NCBI RefSeq assembly: GCF_014204945.1
Contig: NZ_JACHMN010000002.1
Location: forward strand, 1,440,503 to 1,504,502
Length of the DNA stretch: 64,000 nucleotides
Direction: 5' to 3'
Origin: Allocatelliglobosispora scoriae
GTDB taxonomy: Bacteria > Actinomycetota > Actinomycetes > Mycobacteriales > Micromonosporaceae
Shown: positions 7,906 through 16,691 of the stretch, in pieces
How positions within the stretch are numbered: position 1 is the stretch's first letter
Layout: every line of letters begins with the position of its first letter
Program-made: the position numbers and the translations under genes
Notes under the pieces: model-generated
Databases searched by the model: none
Seen by the model: only the letters and a program-made list of their open reading frames with translations
Told to the model about the DNA's origin: nothing

Positions 7906-10900
7906 TCAGAACGGGTGCGGGTCGATGATCCGGTAGAGGTAGTGGCGCTTGCGGAGCGCCTCGACGATCGGATGGCTGCTGGAGAGGCGGCGGATCAGTC
8001 GTTCCCGGACGTCCGCGATGCGCTCCTCCGCACCAGCCCGCCCGAGCGCGTGCGCCACCAGCGCGATGTTGCCCTGGCAGCGAAGCGTGTTCGGGTGGTC
8101 ATCCCCCAGCACCTCGGCCATCTTCAGCGCGGCCTCCTCCAGCAGGCCCAGCGCCGTCTGCAGGTCACCTAGGCCGGCCTCGCAGATGGCCAGGTTCATC
8201 TGCGCGGACAGGCTGTAGGGGTGGTCGTGGCCCAGCGCCCCGCGCAGCCCTTCCGTCGCGGTCCGAGCCAGTCCGCGCGCGGCCTCCAGGTTCAACGCGG
8301 CCCACTCCGCCATCGCCAGGTTGGTCTCGCAGACGAGCGTCTGCGGGTGGCCGACACCGAGCACATCGGAGTAGATCGGCATCAGGCCCTCCAGTTCCCG
8401 GCGGGCCCGGTCCGGATCGCCCATCGCGAGGTGGCTCAGCGCCAGGCTGAGCCGACACGACAGAGTGTCCGGGTTCGACGGTCCGAGAATGTCGTTGAGC
8501 CGCTCGTACGCCTCCTCGTGCAGCCGCAGGGCATCCTTGACGGAACCGGCACTGCGCAGCGAGACGGCGAGGTTGGACTGTGCGGTCATCGCCGCCCGCG
8601 ACTCGGGTCCCCTGCTCTCGACGCAGCTCTTGTGCACGGCGAGGCAGAGCACGACGGCCCGGTCGTAGTCGCCCGCGTCGCGGACGTCCCGGGCGATGGC
8701 CGAGGCGGAGAGCAGGGTGAACGGGTTCGTCTCGCCGAGCACGATCCGGCGGCGCTGGTGAGCGAGTTCGTCCCGTTCGCGCGCCGAGCGGAAGTCGCCC
8801 ATCAACCGGTTGCAGACGGCGAGATTGCTCAGCGATGCCAGCGTCCGGGGATGATCCTCGCCGAAGTTCTCGAACCAGAGGTTGTAGGTGGTCGAGTCGC
8901 TCTCGAGCGCCTCCTGGTACTGCCCCAGGCCGCGAAGATCGCCACCGAGACTGTTCTGCGTCATCAGAGTGTCGGGGTGAGCACCGCCGAGCAGCTCCCG
9001 CTGCTCGGCGAGGACCGCCACGTCGAGGTCGTGGGACGCCTGCACCAGGCCCATGTCGCGCAGGATGTTGGCGAGGTTGAAGCGCAGGTGCAGGATCTGC
9101 CGGCGCAGCTCGCGCTCCTCGTCGATATCCGTCACTCCCGGCAGCATCTGCAGCCACACCTCGATGGTCCGCTCCGCCCGGCTGCGCCCGGCCAGGAGGT
9201 CGCCCTGGATCCACTGGTAGCGGACCCGGTCGATGATGAGTTCGCGGACCGCCGAGTCCCGGCTGGAGACGGACTCGGTGACGTCGAGGTGCGGCCAGAG
9301 CGTGCGGAAACGGGGCCAGGTCTCGACCTCGTCCACCACGCCGCTGGGACGGCTCGCCGCGAGCACCCGCTGCACCTGCAGCCGGGCGAGCGCGCGCTCC
9401 TCCTCCGTCATGCGGGACTGCACCACCGCCTGGACGACCCGGTGGATCAGGATCTGGCCGCCCCGGAGCCGGTCCCGCGGCAGGCCGCCCTCGGCCCGCT
9501 GGTCGACGCGCAGCAGCGCCAGCCGGTTGATCTGCTGGACCAGCGAGCCGCGGACCATCCGCACCGAGAGTCGTGGATCAATGGGCTTGAGCAGCTCCGC
9601 GAGCTCGTCGCTGTAGACGAGGTCGAGCGCGATCTCGGGTGCGAGCATGCAGCAGAGCTGGAACATCCGGTAGGCCGCCTCCGACCGCTCCCGGAGCCGC
9701 TCCAGCGACAGGTCCCACGTCCGCTGGATCGACCGGTCGGCCGCGACCTCCAGCGCGACGCTCGCGCCCTCGCTCTGCAGATTGCGGACATAGTCCTCGA
9801 CCGGCGTGCCGGTGTCGGCGAGCCAGGCGCCGGCCGCCGCGACGGCGACCGGCAGGTCCGCCAGGAGCTCCGCGATCTGGGCGGCCTCCTCCCGCCGGAT
9901 CCGGGGCACACGCTGGCTGAGGTGGTCGACACTCTCGCGCCGCTGAAAGACATCCACCGGTACGGGTTGAGCACGCTCGCCCCAGGACGGGTTCCGCGAG
10001 GTGATCAGCACGTGTCCCTTGCCCTGGGGAAGGTACTGGCTGACCAATTCGGGGTCCTCGGCGTTGTCGAAGATCAGCAGCCACCGGTCCCGGGAGCGGC
10101 CGAGCATCTGCAGCACGGCCCTCGCGTTGTCAGGGCCCGACGACTCCATCGGGACGCCCAACTGGGCACCCAGATCGATCAGGGACGTCTCGATCTCGCC
10201 CACCGGATCGGCGCTGACCCAACAGATCACGTCATAGGCCGCGCGGAAGCGGTATGCGTACTCGATGGCGAGCTGGGTCTTGCCGATGCCGCCCATGCCC
10301 TGCAGCGCCACCGGCTGAGCTCCGGAGAGCACGACGGCGGAGCGCTCCCGCAGGTGGCCCCGCAGCCGCCGGAGGTCTTCCTCGCGACCGGTGAAGCGGC
10401 TGTTGCGCTGCGGGACGTTGAAGATCCGGTTGTCGTCGCCGGGGTAGCGCGGAGCGCCCACGAGCACGGTGTCCGGCTCGATGCCCGATCGCCCGACCAG
10501 GCCCAGGATCCGCTCCACCGCGGCCGGACCCGGCTGCCCGGCGATCTGCACACCGTTGGCGAGCGGGATGTGGGTCAGCCTGGGCACGTCGGAGACGTAG
10601 ATGGCGAGCGGCAGCCGGGAGGTGTTGCTCTCGGCCGAGATGAACGCCGCCTCGCTCGCCGCATTGACGTGGGAGACGATCGTCGTGGTCCGGGCGGTCG
10701 GTGGGACCGCCGGGGCCTCCTCCGCCGTGCCGGACAGCGACGGGGCGTGGACCCGCAATCCGCCGGTGGTCAGCACGTGCGCGACCCACTCGGCCCAGAC
10801 CTGGTCCTGCGGCGCGAAACGCAGCACCACCTCATCCTCGGCGACCGACGGGCGCCGGATGAACCGGGCGGCGACCCGGCTCCGGACCGCCTCCTCCATC

Positions 10901-11832
10901 GGGGGCAGCGCGCGCACCTCGCCGCCGGTGATGTGATGGGTCAGCGTCTCGTAGGCGCTGAGCAGGGTACCGGTGCCGCCCGGCTGGTCGGCGAAGGTCG
11001 CCAGGGTCTCCTCGTACCCGTAGAACGCCTGGTAGGGAATCTGCACCGCGTTCCAGTAGGCCTGACGCTCCACATCGGAGAGCCCGGTCGGCAGGCCTTC
11101 GAAGCGCCGCATCGCCACGCTGCGCCCGGCATCCGCCTTCTCCTTCTCGGCGGGGTCGACCCGCATCGGCACGGGCAGGATGCGGATGTTGCGGACGGCG
11201 TAACGTCCCCGTACGGTGCGGGCCATCCGGGCGGAGCCGTCGATGCCCTGCTCGCTGAGGGTGAAGCAGTCGACGAGGGTGTCGGGCAGGTGGATGGTGC
11301 AGATGTCCGCGACATCGCTGAAGCCGGTCCGGCTGTCGATCAGGGTGTAGTCGTAGTGGCGCTTCATGTCGGCCCGCAGAGCGTCGAAGAACTGGCCGCC
11401 GCCGAGCCGCTCGTAGAAGTCGTCCCAGTTGGTCGCTGCGACGGTCGAGTTGTAGTCGTTGTTCTCCCGGCCGGCCGAGAGGTAGTCCAGGGTGCCGCCC
11501 TCGGGGAAGCCCTTCCAGTCCAGCGAGAACGAGTATTTCTGGACGCTGGCGTAGCGCTCGATCCACCGGGCGTCGGGCCGCGGCTCGATCGTGGCCCACT
11601 CGTAGCCTCGGATCAGCTCGATGACGCCGCCGGTGCTGGCGAGCGCGTTCGGCTTGATGAAGGGGCTGAAGAAGCGGTTGAGCCCGGGCGACTCGAGATC
11701 CCAGTCGACCACGAGCACCCGCTTGCCGTTGGCGGCGAGGATCCAGGCGACGTTCGCCAGCGCCATGGTCCGACCCGTGCCGCCCTTGTAGGAGTAGAAG
11801 GTGACCACCTGGCCGTTGCGATTGGCTGTCAT
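7906..11832 (-). CDS. fxsT: FxSxx-COOH system STAND/TPR protein FxsT
   Basis: 1308 residues from ATG at 11832, which overlaps the fxsC stop (ATGA). Domains in order: a ParA/MinD-like P-loop module (KGGTGRT, residues 16-22; VVDWDLESPGLNRFF switch), a TIR-like region near residues 340-430 (DEVVLRFAPQDQVWAEWV), an NB-ARC/STAND ATPase (GMGGIGKT near 511; LLIFDNAEDPE), and a long C-terminal TPR array of about 40-residue units (HPDTLMTQNSLG, HPRTLASLSNLA, NPDTLSCRLSLA). This architecture defines FxsT of FxSxx-COOH peptide systems. Two separate nucleotide-binding modules in one chain are unusual. A sensing or switching role for the peptide pathway is inference; it is the last gene of the operon. Confidence 0.9.
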   Translation of the reverse strand: MTANRNGQVVTFYSYKGGTGRTMALANVAWILAANGKRVLVVDWDLESPGLNRFFSPFIKPNALASTGGVIELIRGYEWATIEPRPDARWIERYASVQKYSFSLDWKGFPEGGTLDYLSAGRENNDYNSTVAATNWDDFYERLGGGQFFDALRADMKRHYDYTLIDSRTGFSDVADICTIHLPDTLVDCFTLSEQGIDGSARMARTVRGRYAVRNIRILPVPMRVDPAEKEKADAGRSVAMRRFEGLPTGLSDVERQAYWNAVQIPYQAFYGYEETLATFADQPGGTGTLLSAYETLTHHITGGEVRALPPMEEAVRSRVAARFIRRPSVAEDEVVLRFAPQDQVWAEWVAHVLTTGGLRVHAPSLSGTAEEAPAVPPTARTTTIVSHVNAASEAAFISAESNTSRLPLAIYVSDVPRLTHIPLANGVQIAGQPGPAAVERILGLVGRSGIEPDTVLVGAPRYPGDDNRIFNVPQRNSRFTGREEDLRRLRGHLRERSAVVLSGAQPVALQGMGGIGKTQLAIEYAYRFRAAYDVICWVSADPVGEIETSLIDLGAQLGVPMESSGPDNARAVLQMLGRSRDRWLLIFDNAEDPELVSQYLPQGKGHVLITSRNPSWGERAQPVPVDVFQRRESVDHLSQRVPRIRREEAAQIAELLADLPVAVAAAGAWLADTGTPVEDYVRNLQSEGASVALEVAADRSIQRTWDLSLERLRERSEAAYRMFQLCCMLAPEIALDLVYSDELAELLKPIDPRLSVRMVRGSLVQQINRLALLRVDQRAEGGLPRDRLRGGQILIHRVVQAVVQSRMTEEERALARLQVQRVLAASRPSGVVDEVETWPRFRTLWPHLDVTESVSSRDSAVRELIIDRVRYQWIQGDLLAGRSRAERTIEVWLQMLPGVTDIDEERELRRQILHLRFNLANILRDMGLVQASHDLDVAVLAEQRELLGGAHPDTLMTQNSLGGDLRGLGQYQEALESDSTTYNLWFENFGEDHPRTLASLSNLAVCNRLMGDFRSARERDELAHQRRRIVLGETNPFTLLSASAIARDVRDAGDYDRAVVLCLAVHKSCVESRGPESRAAMTAQSNLAVSLRSAGSVKDALRLHEEAYERLNDILGPSNPDTLSCRLSLALSHLAMGDPDRARRELEGLMPIYSDVLGVGHPQTLVCETNLAMAEWAALNLEAARGLARTATEGLRGALGHDHPYSLSAQMNLAICEAGLGDLQTALGLLEEAALKMAEVLGDDHPNTLRCQGNIALVAHALGRAGAEERIADVRERLIRRLSSSHPIVEALRKRHYLYRIIDPHPF

Positions 11833-12995
11833 CGTTCCTCTTCCCGTCGGGACTGCTGCGGGTTCTGCTTCGGGTCGGACCGGTCCTGGGCCACGATGAA
11901 CCGCTGTCGGGACCGGTTGACCGCCTTGGACATCACGGCGTCGAACTCCTCGGCGTCGCGGGCGAGCTTGAGGCCCTGAGCGAGCTTGAGACCCTGCGCG
12001 TGGCCCATCGCCATCACCCGGTCCGCCAGCTCCCGGCCGCGGTCGTCGTACTGCGGGTCGAGGCGGTCGACGACGACCATGACCGTGGTCCACTGCCGCC
12101 GGGACGCCGCGAACGCCGCCCGCAGCAGCTGCGGCCCGTCCGGGTGCTCCAGCACCCACGGGTCGATGAGGATCACGCCGGGACAGATCTCCAGGCTCGT
12201 GTCACCGGCGGCGAACTCCACGATGCTGGTGCTGGGCAGCATCAGCCGCTTGGCCATCTCGGCGGTGTGCTCGGCGATCGAGACGGTGTAGCGGTTGCGA
12301 AAGGGGCGCCAGTTGACCGCCCTGGTGCCGTAGTACTGATGCTCCCGGCGCGCCGCGGGCAGCCGGCCCTCGACGGGGGCGATCACGGCGATGACGAAGG
12401 CGGTGTCCCCCGAAGCCGGTGCCGACAGCTCCAGCAGCGACCCGGGCATCGTCGGGTGCAGGATCACGTGCTCGGCCACGTGCACGATGCGGCTCGCCAG
12501 CCGGTGCACGATCGCCCTGTAGGAGACCGTGTGCGAGGTGAGCCTGCACATGGTCCGGAGGCCGAGCTCGGCGTACTCGGGGAATCCCGCGCCCAGGTCG
12601 GCTGCCGCGCCGAGGTCGGCGCCCTGCCGATCGGAGATCGGCGCCCAGAGCACCGGCTGCAGGTGCTGCGCCGCGGAGCCGACGGCGGCGAGCTTCAAGC
12701 GCCCTTCGAAGGTCACCTGCTCGCGGGACGGCAACGGGGAGTATTCCGGCGAGTAGAGCATCACCATGACGTGGGCGGCGTGGAGGACCTGGGTGACCAG
12801 GGCTTCCCGCTCCTCCCCGACGAGCTGGAAGTCGGCGAGGCCGATCTCCATCGCGGTGCCCGCGCGGGCGAGCCGCCGAACCTCGTCGACGAGATCCTCG
12901 TGGAAGGTCTGCACCCAGTGGTCGGGAGTACTCGTGAAGGCTCGGGCGTGGCTCAGATAGAAGTAGATTTCCCTGATGGCTGGCTCGAGCGTCAC
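11829..12995 (-). CDS. fxsC: TIR-like FxSxx-COOH system protein FxsC
   Basis: 388 residues from GTG at 12995, with GAGGAG upstream. The N-terminus (IYFYLSHARAF ... WVQTFHEDLVDEV) has the beta-alpha pattern of TIR-like FxsC proteins, with a second similar segment in the C-terminal half (VILIDPWVLEHPDGPQLLRAAF). A short tandem duplication (AQGLKLAQGLKLA) occurs near residue 335. FxsC is a conserved partner of FxsT in these loci. Whether it has NAD-cleaving activity is unknown, and no obvious catalytic Glu of canonical TIR NADases is claimed here. It starts 40 bases after the AAC(3) gene and overlaps fxsT by 4 bases. Confidence 0.85.
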   Translation of the reverse strand: MTLEPAIREIYFYLSHARAFTSTPDHWVQTFHEDLVDEVRRLARAGTAMEIGLADFQLVGEEREALVTQVLHAAHVMVMLYSPEYSPLPSREQVTFEGRLKLAAVGSAAQHLQPVLWAPISDRQGADLGAAADLGAGFPEYAELGLRTMCRLTSHTVSYRAIVHRLASRIVHVAEHVILHPTMPGSLLELSAPASGDTAFVIAVIAPVEGRLPAARREHQYYGTRAVNWRPFRNRYTVSIAEHTAEMAKRLMLPSTSIVEFAAGDTSLEICPGVILIDPWVLEHPDGPQLLRAAFAASRRQWTTVMVVVDRLDPQYDDRGRELADRVMAMGHAQGLKLAQGLKLARDAEEFDAVMSKAVNRSRQRFIVAQDRSDPKQNPQQSRREEER

Positions 12996-13035
12996 GAGGC
13001 ACTCCTCGAACTGTCACCAACCATGTGGGCTCCCG

Positions 13036-13902
13036 TCAGGGGTGTCGCGGCGCGACTCCTACAGAGGATAATCCGTCGATGCCAATATTCGAGTGCATCT
13101 TTGAGCGGTGCCGACTCAGCCAGTCGACGGCGAAATCGACCGCTGGTCGGATCGGCAGCAATCTCGCGGCCGCCTGTCCCACCTGCTCCTGACGGACGAA
13201 GCCGGCGCGGTCCAGATCGACGCCCATCTCGGCGAAGTCGGAGTCGTCCAGATCGAGTGCGCGGAACTCCGCGAGCCGCCTGCACCCGCCCGCCATCACG
13301 TAGCAGCGATAGTCCTTCGACCGGTGCAGGCCGACCGGCAGCCGGTACTCCGCGAGGTGCAGAGCGGTGCAGCTGTCATAGCCGACGCCCAGCAGCGCGA
13401 CGTCCGCGCCGGCCTCGTAGAGAGCGGCGAGCGGAGACTCCTCCCCGAGGTGGCTGCGGAACTCGTGCACCCGCATCAGCTCCACCGCGGCTGGTCCGAG
13501 TGCGGTGAGCGAGGTCTGCGGATGGCCGCTGCGCACTGCTCCCGGTTGCCGCCGGACATGCTCCGCGAAGGCACCCATCTCGAAGGACGGACTGGTCGCC
13601 CGGTCGAAGCCCTGCATCGCCGCTTCGTAACGAGCTCGCTGATCGTCGTCCATGCCCTGGGTGTCGCGGTGATAGACCCGGCTGGTGGTCGAGTTGTTCG
13701 CGGTCTGCGTGGGCACCACCACCGTGCCACCCGGACCGAGAACCCGGCGCACGGCCTGGAGCAGGGTCGCCGGGCCGGCGGGCAGGAAGCCCACTCGCCG
13801 CAGCGAGGAGTGGATCAGGACGGTCGATCCGGCGCGCAGACCCAGGGCGGCCAACCCGCCCTCGATCAGGTCGACCACCCGGGGCTGCTCGACGATGGTC
13901 AT
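13036..13902 (-). CDS. AAC(3)-family N-acyltransferase in the FxS operon
   Basis: 288 residues; ATG at 13902 overlaps the upstream stop (ATGA). Motifs of the aminoglycoside 3-N-acetyltransferase fold are present: HSSL (31-34), HPQTS (127-131) and LGVGYDSCTALHLAE (171-185). The family transfers an acyl group from acyl-CoA to amines, classically aminoglycosides. Its location between the radical SAM enzyme and fxsC, with translational coupling, argues that it serves the FxS peptide pathway (acylation of peptide or product) rather than antibiotic resistance; this is inference. AAC(3)-like genes recur in FxS loci. Length is normal for the family. Confidence 0.85.
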   Translation of the reverse strand: MTIVEQPRVVDLIEGGLAALGLRAGSTVLIHSSLRRVGFLPAGPATLLQAVRRVLGPGGTVVVPTQTANNSTTSRVYHRDTQGMDDDQRARYEAAMQGFDRATSPSFEMGAFAEHVRRQPGAVRSGHPQTSLTALGPAAVELMRVHEFRSHLGEESPLAALYEAGADVALLGVGYDSCTALHLAEYRLPVGLHRSKDYRCYVMAGGCRRLAEFRALDLDDSDFAEMGVDLDRAGFVRQEQVGQAAARLLPIRPAVDFAVDWLSRHRSKMHSNIGIDGLSSVGVAPRHP

Positions 13903-16214
13903 GAGGATGGAGCCGCCAGCGCCTCGGCCAGGTGGTCGACGAAGCGCTCGCCGACCGGGGTCAGCGCCCCGCTCGACCGGAGCGCGTCGACGGCCGCGCG
14001 GGTCCAACCGTCGTACTGCCGGAAGGCCGCTGCCGCCTGCTCCCGCCCCGGGCCCGACCGGGCCGCCCGGACCCGCCAGAGCCGGGTCACCGCGAGGTGC
14101 GCGTAGGTGCCCTGCAGGACGCCCTCGATCGGGCGCGGATCCGGTCGCCAGCCCACCTGGAGCTTGACCGGGGAGGCCGTGTCGAAGAGGTCGCAGAGGT
14201 CCAGCAGCACGCCCAGCTTCCCGTGCTGGAACTCATGCACGATCATGACGGCGAGCGCGTCCGGCGCGGCTCGTTCGGCGCCGACGGAGCCGAAGGCGTG
14301 CCGCGAGGTGGAGGCCCGCAGCTCACCGGCGGGTCCCGCTTCGAGCGGGACCATCGCGCGCAGACCGGCCCGCAACCCCGGGAGTTGGTACGCCGCCTCG
14401 GCCTCGATGATCTCCCACGCTTCGGCGAAGGAGCGCTGCCATGCCGCCGCCTCGGCCACGTCCAGCCGCTGCCGGGGTTGCCACTTGTGGCAGTCGCGAT
14501 GCGGATCCGCGTCCTCCAGCAGCACCTCGATCCCGGGTGCGACCAGGGTCCGGACCGGCAGCCAGCGCGGATCACCGCTCTCGCCGCCGTGGTCGACGCG
14601 GACCACGGTGCCGCCGTGCCGCACGGTGAACCCCTCGGCGGTGCTGACGACGTCCGCAACGTCCACGGCGGCGCCGGCCGGCAGGACGACCGTGCCGAGG
14701 CCGGGCAGGTGCAGTCGGCCGCCGACCACCGGCACGGGGACCTCCGCCGACATCCGTGCCCGGATCGCCGCAGCCGCAGCCACGGCGCACAGGTAGCCGT
14801 GACCGGCATCGCCGTCCCGGGCGGAACCGCGCAGGATTCCCACCGCCCAGACCCGGACGAAGGGGTGTGCCAGGACCGCAGCGGTCGCCGCCGGGCTGCG
14901 CCGGTCGACGTCACCGAGCAGCTCCCAGCCCTCAGCGGCATAGGGGTGCCCGCGCAGCTGGTCGGCGATGGCGACCACCAGCGCCCGGCTGATCGCCACC
15001 TGAGAATCGGCGAGATAGGTGACCGCCCGCTCGTCACCGGCACCGGACCCGACCTGATCGATCAGGTCGGTGAGCGCGGTGGCCGCGGGCTGCTCTGTCG
15101 CCACCGCGGCGACCTGGACCGAGTCGTTCACGACGACGATGAGCTCCTTGAGATCCGCGCAGTAGACCGAGGGATTGTCGAAACCGCGGGCGGTGGAGTA
15201 GCGGTGCGCGAACATCCCGCCGCCGCACTGGCCGACCACCGGACAGGAGCGGCACTCCTCGCTGAGCCCGGCGAGGCCTAGCTGGCGGCGGGTGATCTCG
15301 GGCAGTGCCGCGACCTCGTCGACCGCGTGGGCGAAGACGGACATGCCGGTCTCGGGCGCACCGTCGAACGCGGTCTTCAGCGAGTCCGCCTGCTCCCATG
15401 AGCCGTCGGTCTCGACCACCACGAGATCCGCGGCCCCCAGCCCGATCTGCTCGCTGCCCGTCGGCCCGCCGACCGCGCCCGAGTGCAGCGAGTCGAACAT
15501 CCGGACGCGGACCGGCTGCCCGTCGGCGAGCCAGCGCGTGTGGATGCGACCGAGCCAGATCGCATAGGCGGTGGCCTCACCCGCCGGCCGCAGCGGCGGC
15601 GCGTCCCAGGTCGCGTGCGGGAGGAGGAAATCGATCCGCGGGGGCCGGTGTTCGAGGAGCGCCTCGTAGACGGCGATGGGATCGTTGCGGATGTCCACGG
15701 TACAGAGGATGCCGGCGTAGACGTGCCGATAGCCCGGCCGTCGCAGCAGCTCCAGCGCCCGGACCGCTTCCGCGTGACTGCTGTTGCCGTTGGCGAAACG
15801 CCGGTGGAGGTCGTTGGATCGGCGATCGCCGTCCAGGGAGATGCCGAGCCGGACGCCGAACTCCGCCAGGAGGTCGCAGAACTCCTCCGTGAGCAGCACG
15901 CCGTTGCTCTGCATCAGGAGCTGGAGGCGGGTGACGGGAGCGATGGCGGTCGTCAGCTCGGTGAGCGCGGACCGCAGTCCCGCGACACCCACCAGCAGCG
16001 GCTCGCCGCCGTGCAACACCACCCGTACGCCGGGGAGCTGCCACCGCGCGGCGTGCTCGGCGATGCGCCGGGCCGCCGTCGCCAGGGTGTGCGGCGCCAT
16101 CGTCCGCGCCTTGGTCCGCCAGCTCTGATCAGCATGTTCGTACATGTAACAGTGGTCACATGACAGATCACACCGACCGTGGATCTTGAGAATGAACTGG
16201 CTTATCGGGCTCAC
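13899..16214 (-). CDS. fxsB: Radical SAM/SPASM cyclophane maturase fused to a HExxH domain (FxsB type)
   Basis: 771 residues from GTG at 16214; this GTGA overlaps the stop of the precursor peptide gene. Residues 1-370 are a radical SAM/SPASM peptide maturase: the CX3CX2C cluster motif is C15, C19 and C22, and a SPASM-type cysteine set (ECRSCPVVGQCGGG ... YCADL) binds auxiliary clusters. FxsB enzymes form a three-residue cyclophane in the Phe-x-Ser motif. The C-terminal half carries an intact HExxH motif (HEFQH, residues 660-664), the hallmark of the extension domain linked in some fused enzymes to 2-oxoglutarate-dependent beta-hydroxylation. So both cross-linking and hydroxylation of one peptide are plausible. 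Separate FxsB proteins are about 400 residues, so this is a genuine fusion. Confidence 0.9.
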   Translation of the reverse strand: MSPISQFILKIHGRCDLSCDHCYMYEHADQSWRTKARTMAPHTLATAARRIAEHAARWQLPGVRVVLHGGEPLLVGVAGLRSALTELTTAIAPVTRLQLLMQSNGVLLTEEFCDLLAEFGVRLGISLDGDRRSNDLHRRFANGNSSHAEAVRALELLRRPGYRHVYAGILCTVDIRNDPIAVYEALLEHRPPRIDFLLPHATWDAPPLRPAGEATAYAIWLGRIHTRWLADGQPVRVRMFDSLHSGAVGGPTGSEQIGLGAADLVVVETDGSWEQADSLKTAFDGAPETGMSVFAHAVDEVAALPEITRRQLGLAGLSEECRSCPVVGQCGGGMFAHRYSTARGFDNPSVYCADLKELIVVVNDSVQVAAVATEQPAATALTDLIDQVGSGAGDERAVTYLADSQVAISRALVVAIADQLRGHPYAAEGWELLGDVDRRSPAATAAVLAHPFVRVWAVGILRGSARDGDAGHGYLCAVAAAAAIRARMSAEVPVPVVGGRLHLPGLGTVVLPAGAAVDVADVVSTAEGFTVRHGGTVVRVDHGGESGDPRWLPVRTLVAPGIEVLLEDADPHRDCHKWQPRQRLDVAEAAAWQRSFAEAWEIIEAEAAYQLPGLRAGLRAMVPLEAGPAGELRASTSRHAFGSVGAERAAPDALAVMIVHEFQHGKLGVLLDLCDLFDTASPVKLQVGWRPDPRPIEGVLQGTYAHLAVTRLWRVRAARSGPGREQAAAAFRQYDGWTRAAVDALRSSGALTPVGERFVDHLAEALAAPSS

Positions 16215-16384
16215 ATCGCGGAGCCGAATGCCGCGACATCGAGAGCAGGCACCTGCTGCTCATTGTCGACGATGCGGCGCACAACCTCGGTCACCCGGTC
16301 GGCGGAGATCGCGTGCAGCTGCGTCTGCCGGAAATCGTCCAGCGAACCGACCATGCGCTCAGCCGGAGCGGTTGCGATCGTCAC
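16211..16384 (-). CDS. FxSxx-COOH ribosomal precursor peptide (57 aa)
   Basis: Small gene read from the sequence: GTG at 16384 with AGGGG 6 bases upstream, 57 codons, stop at 16211. The product begins MTIATAPAERMVGSLDD and ends VAAFGSAM, that is Phe-Gly-Ser-Ala-Met at the carboxyl terminus. This matches FxSxx-COOH exactly, the defining motif of substrates of FxsB-type radical SAM enzymes. Residues 11-45 form the helical leader expected for enzyme recognition. Its stop overlaps the maturase start, so the two are translationally coupled and stoichiometry is probably set at this junction. No protease or dedicated exporter is visible nearby, so processing of the modified tail is unknown. Confidence 0.92.
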   Translation of the reverse strand: MTIATAPAERMVGSLDDFRQTQLHAISADRVTEVVRRIVDNEQQVPALDVAAFGSAM

Positions 16385-16691
16385 TATGAACCCCTAATAA
16401 GCGTGCCGCCAAAACCATATCTGTATCACCCCGCGACCAGTAGGTCACATGACGATCAGTAACAATTCAATGACTTAACGAGGGTGAGCACGGAAAGTCG
16501 TCGGCGGTGTAACCCGATCGGGCTACACCGCAGAGTCCCAAAATCCTCTCTCAGCACGCGGGGGCATGTCCACAGCCGAAAGTGCTATGTAGCAACCGGC
16601 GCCTGGTTGATCAGGAAATCAAGATCGAATGATGTGGATACCATGTGATTCCATGGGTCGGTAGTGTCCGCTGTCTCCAGGTGGTGCATGG
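16385..16691. other. Divergent intergenic region between FxS operon and NACHT gene
   Basis: 307 bases without a gene. The left part must hold the promoter of the minus-strand FxS operon; the sequence is AT-richer than its surroundings around 16400-16490. The right part leads to the NACHT gene, whose ATG at 16692 has AGGTGG upstream. A near-perfect 26-bp palindrome sits in the middle. No small open frame with a ribosome site was convincing. Confidence 0.6.
16505..16530. promoter_or_regulatory. Near-perfect palindrome between divergent FxS and NACHT genes
   Basis: 13-bp arms meet without a loop (CGGTGTAACCCGA followed by TCGGGCTACACCG), with one mismatched pair. It could be an operator controlling both directions or a transcription stop between them. 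It sits about 120 bases from the FxS start and 160 bases from the NACHT start. Confidence 0.5.

Noticed and set aside
8221-11979. 1252-codon open frame on the plus strand opposite fxsT
   Set aside because: It is the antisense of a well-supported STAND/TPR gene; the translation is Arg/Gly/Ala/His-rich with no domain, as expected from third-position GC bias.
13036-13902. AAC(3)-like gene as an antibiotic-resistance determinant
   Set aside because: Overlap with the FxS maturase and repeated occurrence of this family in FxS loci make a pathway role more likely than aminoglycoside resistance.
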